Origin: an uncultured Prevotella sp.
Lineage (GTDB): Bacteria; Bacteroidota; Bacteroidia; Bacteroidales; Bacteroidaceae
Length of the DNA stretch: 64,000 bases
Assembly (NCBI RefSeq): GCF_946404925.1
Contig: NZ_CAMJFM010000015.1
Span: 1 to 64,000, forward strand
Direction: 5' to 3'
The position numbers and the translations under genes were made by a program. Positions 59,815 to 64,000 of this stretch are shown here, piece after piece. Every line of letters begins with the position of its first letter. The first letter of the stretch is position 1. The notes under the pieces are model-generated. The model ran no database searches. It was not told where the DNA came from and saw nothing but the letters and a program-made list of their open reading frames with translations.

Positions 59815-60198
59815 ATGAGAAAGAAAAATGGAGTGAGAAAAATGTCGAAGCATGATCGTGAGTTGTTGGCGGCTGCTGATCCAAAGATTGTGCATGGTAT
59901 CGAAGAGTGCGTACGCATCTACAACGAGATGAGCGATGCTGCACTATCATCTGAACCCACAATTGGCGGAGCCATAGCCATACTGCAGGCTGTGAGTAAG
60001 GTAATAGCGCACTACAAGCGCGCCATGCAGAAACTTGGCATCGACGTAGACCAGAATCTGCACGACTGCGTAGCTCTATGGGAGAAGCGTATGGACGATG
60101 GCAAGGACATGATGGAACAGGAGAATTTCGACCGCCTGGCTGATGACATCGCCGCAAACGAGACAGCGAAGGCATTATTGGTAAATGTAAGATTTTAA
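59815..60198 (+). CDS. hypothetical accessory protein (127 aa)
   Basis: This soluble all-helical protein starts MRKKNGVRKMSKHDRELL and has long amphipathic helices (GGAIAILQAVSKVIAHYKRA, LHDCVALWEKRMDDGKDMME). ATG 59842 is an alternative start. No family recognised. Codon use resembles the core genes more than the A/T-rich genes at 54-57 kb. Confidence 0.65.
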   Translation: MRKKNGVRKMSKHDRELLAAADPKIVHGIEECVRIYNEMSDAALSSEPTIGGAIAILQAVSKVIAHYKRAMQKLGIDVDQNLHDCVALWEKRMDDGKDMMEQENFDRLADDIAANETAKALLVNVRF

Positions 60199-60209
60199 AG
60201 CGTCAAGAG

Positions 60210-60653
60210 ATGATGGTATCTAAGAAGTACAAAAAAGAGTGGAAAAAAGTAGTGACCAAGGTACTGGAGTTCTATTCCTGGAGTACCTTGAGATTTAGAA
60301 AAGATTCTAAGTCAAGAGAGATAGCTCGAAAGGGCGACATTCTTGCAGCAGAGATCTTTGCGCTGATTAACGATAGGGTAGAACCTACCATCGAGGGCCA
60401 GCTGGCGGCTGTAATAGCTATTACTCAGAGCTATGCATTCCTCCGCGGAAGCGTGTGGCAGGTAGAAGACGACCCCGACAAGCTGATAGAAGCTTTCACC
60501 CAGAGATTAAGGGACGACGGGTGGCGATGGGTAAAGCACGACCATGTGCAGTATCGCTATGAGGACTTCTTTCTGGGCGAGAAAGTAGATAGCGAGAAGT
60601 TCCTGGAGACAGTAAAAAATATGCATCACTACGACGAAAAGCATTATAAGTAA
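60210..60653 (+). CDS. hypothetical accessory protein (147 aa)
   Basis: The N-terminus is basic (MMVSKKYKKEWKKVVTKVLE) and the rest is helical with several Trp (VWQVEDDPDKLIEAFTQRLR, DDGWRWVKHDHVQYRYEDFF). No known domain. It follows the previous gene by 11 bp. Confidence 0.65.
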   Translation: MMVSKKYKKEWKKVVTKVLEFYSWSTLRFRKDSKSREIARKGDILAAEIFALINDRVEPTIEGQLAAVIAITQSYAFLRGSVWQVEDDPDKLIEAFTQRLRDDGWRWVKHDHVQYRYEDFFLGEKVDSEKFLETVKNMHHYDEKHYK

Positions 60654-60770
60654 TATTAACCCCGAGTCGTAACGAATTTGGTGAGTGAGGAAAAGTATCC
60701 GGATGTAATTGAGCTCAAACTAAAACTTCGCTTTTCCTGTTGACACATGACTCATATAAACATTACGACT

Positions 60771-61109
60771 ATGACAGTAAAAAAGTATATTGAAGTACCA
60801 GAAGAAATTCTGGTAGGCCTCGCTGAGGGCAAATTTATAGAGGGATCATTGCATCGTGACAAAAACACAGGGCGTATTGTGTTCAACGCCTACAATCGCT
60901 TGTCGCGACAGCCAGGATACCAGAAACCTAAAGAGGAGGTGATTGGTGAAACCGACTTTGGTCGCGTAGCCGAGACTCCAAAGAAGATTAAAGTATACGA
61001 GAGTTTCCCCAAGCGTATGGGTGCAGCACGTATCCTGGCTGCTCTCGACCGCGAGTTTAAGGACATTAAGGGGGCCATATTTAACCGAGAGATTGTAGAA
61101 CGTGTATAA
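60771..61109 (+). CDS. hypothetical accessory protein (112 aa)
   Basis: ATG 60771 (MTVKKYIEVPEEILVGLAEG) is preferred; ATG 60747 would add eight residues. The protein is basic and may contain a small fold near the start, with GSLHRDKNTGRIVFNAYNRL and a later YESFPKRMGAARILAALDRE helix. No family recognised. Confidence 0.6.
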   Translation: MTVKKYIEVPEEILVGLAEGKFIEGSLHRDKNTGRIVFNAYNRLSRQPGYQKPKEEVIGETDFGRVAETPKKIKVYESFPKRMGAARILAALDREFKDIKGAIFNREIVERV

Positions 61110-61127
61110 TTTTAATAACTAAGATCA

Positions 61128-61421
61128 ATGGAAACATTAGTAATGATTAAAGAGGTGGGCGCATACTCTGAGCGCCAGTATCAGAAACAAGGTGGTGGCT
61201 TTGAATATTTTAAGAGTCGCGGAGTAGTAATGAAGCGTGGAGGCGATGAACTCTATGGCGAGATGATAGGTGAATACGCCAGCAAGAATCGCGATGCGGT
61301 ATTGCGTCAGGATGTACCCTACATCGTTAAGGGTTTTTGGAAACACCGCACTTGGCAGGACCAGAACGGCCAGAACCGCCACGAAAATATGTTCTACATA
61401 ACCGATCTTCAGGTCTTATAA
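61128..61421 (+). CDS. hypothetical accessory protein, possibly OB-fold (97 aa)
   Basis: The length and strand pattern (METLVMIKEVGAYSERQYQK, FKSRGVVMKRGGDELYGEMI, YIVKGFWKHRTWQDQNGQNR, MFYITDLQVL) suggest a small beta barrel, perhaps a single-strand-binding-type OB-fold. That would suit its place just before the primase-like gene. The suggestion rests on pattern only. Confidence 0.6.
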   Translation: METLVMIKEVGAYSERQYQKQGGGFEYFKSRGVVMKRGGDELYGEMIGEYASKNRDAVLRQDVPYIVKGFWKHRTWQDQNGQNRHENMFYITDLQVL

Positions 61422-61423
61422 GG

Positions 61424-61480
61424 CCTACGGATTGTACGGATTTTCTTGGACAAGCCAAGCGGCAAAGCCGAGTCCGAATT
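61424..61480. repeat. ACGGATT repeat plus palindromic CGGC-AAA-GCCG element
   Basis: It begins with CCTACGGATTGTACGGATT and continues with TTGGACAAGCCAAGCGGCAA and AGCCGAG. The second part is the reverse complement of the 39.66 kb element, with the loop changed from ATA to AAA. Confidence 0.7.
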
Positions 61481-61503
61481 TTATAAGTTAATTTTTCAGA
61501 TAT

Positions 61504-63891
61504 ATGGGATTTTGCTATCAGAAGAATTTTTGTAATCCTACCCAGCCCGTTGACGAAGCGCAGTTCTATGCGCTCGTCAGGGCTACGGAGTGGGCAGAGA
61601 AGATTGATAAGTTTCGTGAAACGGGCGATCAGGCCCTTAAACGTAAGTTGCCAGCCTTTATATTCCAGTCAACCTTTGATGAAACCAAATCGCCCAAGGG
61701 TAAAGTGGGGGCATGGCGCAAGCAGGCTGCTACAAAGCTTACAGGCCTCGTTGTAATGGATATAGATCATATAGAAAACCCTCTAACACTCTATCAGGGA
61801 TGGATGGAAAAGGGACTTGACTTTAAGAAGTTGGGAATCTTATTGATTTACATTTCTCCTTCAGGTAAGGGCTTGAAGATAGTGTTCAAGGCTCGCCTTG
61901 ATTGGGGAAACCTGATTGCTAATCAACACGCCATGGCTGAAACGCTTGGCGATGTTGAGGTAGATGAGAGTTGTAAAGATTCTTCAAGAATGAGTTTCAT
62001 TTGTAAAGAATCGGATATTTTATACTTAGACAAAGAATTATTTACGTATGAGAACAAAGAATTTGCTGAGAAATACAATGCTGAGTATAGGGCTGGTCAT
62101 AGTCGTGATGATAAAGCTGCTACTGTGGCCAACAAAACAAGCCAACAAGCTGCTGAGCAAAGCGGGAATCTGGATGCTGAGAAAGTGGAAGTAAAAACTT
62201 TTAAGGGTATACCGTATGAAGATATTATCAACGAATGGTGGAAGCAGAGCGGCGGAGTTCCGCAAGAGGGTGAGCGCAATGTTAAGCTATACCAACTTGC
62301 CGTTAGTCTTAGGGCTATTTGCGATAACAGCAAGTCTCTGGTGCTTAGTGTCATGCCTCGTTTGGGTTTGGATGATTTGGAGGTTGAGCGCATAGTAGAT
62401 TCGGCTTGCAAAGAGCCGCCAAAGGGACTCTCTAAAGCCATGCAAGAGGTGCTTGCTGCGGTTAATCCAAAGAAGGTGGAAGCGCCAACAGCCAGCGAGA
62501 TTGACGAATGGCTGTGGGAGTGGGGCGCACAGATTGAGGAACTGTTCCCATACTTCCCGCTACTGCAGGATGCTTGCAAGGGTTTGAAGCGCAATCAATA
62601 TCCAGCTGCGCTGGTGGTTAGTGGTGCCTTCGCCATGACGCTGATGACGCGTTGTCGTTATAGTTTCTATCATCGTCCTGAAGAGTTACGCCGTTTGAAT
62701 TCTTCTGCGCTGATAATAGGTGACCCTGCAAGTGGAAAATCATTTGCTACCCGCCTCTACAAGTTGCTTACAGCACCAATCTTAGCTGCTGATAGAGTAG
62801 GCAAGGATGCCATCAACGCTTACCGTGAGCAGATGAAGACTAAGGGCGCTAATAAGGAGAAGCCTAAAAAGCCGAAGGTAACTATCCGCATCCACCCCGC
62901 GCGAACCAGTAACGCGCAATTCATACAGGATATGGTGAATGCCGTAGAGGAGGTGGATGGTGAGCCACTACAGCTGCATATGCTCACCTTTGATACTGAG
63001 CTGGATAACACCCTCTCGATTCAGAAAGGTGGCTCATGGATTGATAAGCAGACATTGGAGCTAAAGGCTTTCCATAACGAGGAGGACGGACAGTTCTATA
63101 CCAATATGGACTCTGTGATTGAGAACTTCATCGTGACTTGGAATTATGTCTATACAGGCACGCCGTTGGCCTTGAAGAACAAAGTTAACGACCGTAACTT
63201 TGGCTCGGGTCTGCCAACACGCTTGACCTGTATCCCATTGCCCGCCACCAATTTCCAGATGCTGACTCGCGAAAGCACGCTTGATGTTGAGAGCGACAAG
63301 CGCATAGCTGAGTGGGCAAAGAAATTGGATAAAACCAAGGGCGTTCTTCCCTTTGGCAAGATCGTGGATGAACTCTTTGATTGGACCGCACGCCGTATGG
63401 CTGATGCGGAGGAGAACAACTCAAAAGCAGAAGAGATGCTGCTGAAGCGTTGTGCTTATCATGCCATCAATTTTTCGGCACCATTCATCGTGATGCGCCA
63501 TTGGGATAAGATGAAGCAAGACGGTGAATTCTGGCACGGAGAATTCGAGACGGACGAGGTGGATTGGAAACTCGCTGAGCTCATTGTTAACATGCAGTAT
63601 GCTTGCCAGCGTCACTACTTCCTCGGCATGGCTGAGAAGTACTTTGATGACCAGCTACGAGAGATTTCAGTTAATGCGCATCGTAAAGATAGGACAATTG
63701 AAGCCTTTGAGCGACTTCCTGAAGAGTTCGTGATTGATGATGTTATGAGTTGTTTTGGTCTGAATAATGATTCGTCAGCCCGCTCAAGGGTAAAGCGCTT
63801 GGTAAAAGATCATCTTGTTGTGAAGATTGATGAATACCAAGATAACGGCACAACAAAAGCAATATATAAGAAGATAGGAACGATGCGTTAA
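61504..63891 (+). CDS. BT4734-like / DUF3987 primase-helicase-type protein
   Basis: This 795-residue protein has an N-terminal BT4734/VirE-N-like domain with a primase-like acidic strand (LTGLVVMDIDHIENPLTL) and IYISPSGKGLKIVFKARLDW. A linker follows, then an ATPase (DUF3987-type) with Walker A SALIIGDPASGKSFATRLY and a later LTFDTELDNTLS acidic strand. A winged-helix-like C-terminus (VKRLVKDHLVVKIDEYQ) ends it. Such proteins serve in replication or transfer of Bacteroidales mobile elements and usually sit near HU-like and smalltalk genes, here 21 kb away. Confidence 0.87.
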   Translation: MGFCYQKNFCNPTQPVDEAQFYALVRATEWAEKIDKFRETGDQALKRKLPAFIFQSTFDETKSPKGKVGAWRKQAATKLTGLVVMDIDHIENPLTLYQGWMEKGLDFKKLGILLIYISPSGKGLKIVFKARLDWGNLIANQHAMAETLGDVEVDESCKDSSRMSFICKESDILYLDKELFTYENKEFAEKYNAEYRAGHSRDDKAATVANKTSQQAAEQSGNLDAEKVEVKTFKGIPYEDIINEWWKQSGGVPQEGERNVKLYQLAVSLRAICDNSKSLVLSVMPRLGLDDLEVERIVDSACKEPPKGLSKAMQEVLAAVNPKKVEAPTASEIDEWLWEWGAQIEELFPYFPLLQDACKGLKRNQYPAALVVSGAFAMTLMTRCRYSFYHRPEELRRLNSSALIIGDPASGKSFATRLYKLLTAPILAADRVGKDAINAYREQMKTKGANKEKPKKPKVTIRIHPARTSNAQFIQDMVNAVEEVDGEPLQLHMLTFDTELDNTLSIQKGGSWIDKQTLELKAFHNEEDGQFYTNMDSVIENFIVTWNYVYTGTPLALKNKVNDRNFGSGLPTRLTCIPLPATNFQMLTRESTLDVESDKRIAEWAKKLDKTKGVLPFGKIVDELFDWTARRMADAEENNSKAEEMLLKRCAYHAINFSAPFIVMRHWDKMKQDGEFWHGEFETDEVDWKLAELIVNMQYACQRHYFLGMAEKYFDDQLREISVNAHRKDRTIEAFERLPEEFVIDDVMSCFGLNNDSSARSRVKRLVKDHLVVKIDEYQDNGTTKAIYKKIGTMR

Positions 63892-63892
63892 C

Positions 63893-63945
63893 GCAGGTGC
63901 GCAGGTGCACAGGTTCATTGCAAGCAATGCGGCAGAGCCGAGTGC
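63893..63945. repeat. CAGGTG/CAGGTTC units plus CGGC-AGA-GCCG element
   Basis: GCAGGTGCGCAGGTGCACAG and GTTCA match the arm unit of the 40.5 kb inverted repeat. GCAATGCGGCAGAGCCGAG is a diverged copy of the palindromic core seen at 39.66 and 61.46 kb. Confidence 0.65.
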
Positions 63946-63985
63946 ATTAGGTAATTAAGAATTTAGGATTTAGAATTAAGAGATT

Positions 63986-64000
63986 ATGGAAGAAATAATT
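63986..64000 (+). CDS. start of a gene cut by the window end
   Basis: ATG 63986 followed by GAAGAAATAATT would encode MEEII. It lies about 95 bp after the primase-like gene. A DUF4248-type gene would fit this position in Bacteroidales, but only five codons are visible. Confidence 0.25.

Overview
The window looks like a chromosomal segment of a Bacteroidales bacterium, most likely Prevotella or a close relative. The support is gene content (GldE-like protein beside ssb, Crp/Fnr-type regulator, PPi-dependent phosphofructokinase, DUF5112/DUF5113-type sensor, BT4734-like primase-helicase, HU-like protein with a smalltalk peptide), near absence of Shine-Dalgarno sites, and many copies of the Bacteroidetes sigma-ABfr promoter (TTG, 19-20 bp, TAnnTTTG).

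From 1 to about 39.4 kb the content is ordinary core genome. It has a tRNA-Gly end, ssb and gldE; a clostripain-like lipoprotein and a GH25 lysozyme; a hexuronate block (LacI regulator, UxaA and an NhaC antiporter on the minus strand, divergent from kdgK and eda); a double-module sensor protein with its response regulator; a Y-family polymerase, a nitroreductase and an FAD enzyme; pheT, yebC and lepA; a long minus-strand run (ModF-like ATPase, RuvC, a PP2C-like protein, YgiQ, an amidase/golvesin-type secreted protein, an acyltransferase); then pfp and a second GH25 lysozyme.

From 39.5 kb to the end the window is accessory. A smalltalk peptide and an HU-like protein (minus strand) and a BT4734-like/DUF3987 protein (61.5 kb, plus strand), which usually lie near one another in Bacteroidales, are separated by about 21 kb. 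In between are: a J-domain coiled-coil protein coupled to a HIRAN protein; a RelE/ParE remnant; a promoter followed by a roughly 340-nt, heavily structured noncoding segment; and a 12.5-kb unidirectional operon (43.2-55.7 kb). That operon encodes a C5-cytosine methyltransferase, a phage-type C5-methyltransferase-like protein, a small B3-like protein, a Z1 helicase, a MORC/MutL-like GHKL ATPase, two unknown proteins, a PD-(D/E)XK nuclease fused to a LexA/S24-like domain, a zinc-ribbon protein, a membrane-anchored deoxyribosyltransferase-like protein and a Vsr mismatch endonuclease. A HigBA-type toxin-antitoxin pair, an orphan unknown gene and a series of small phage/plasmid-like genes follow.

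The most interesting system is the Z1/MORC/REase operon. Methyltransferase plus Vsr would mark self DNA and repair deaminated 5mC. The GHKL ATPase, Z1 motor and nuclease would form the restriction or effector part. The nuclease's S24-like domain and the structured RNA, hairpin and terminator upstream of the methyltransferase suggest unusual regulation. A second theme is a dispersed family of low-complexity inverted or tandem repeats, found between genes and also in frame inside at least three coding regions (sensor kinase, FAD oxidoreductase, Vsr).
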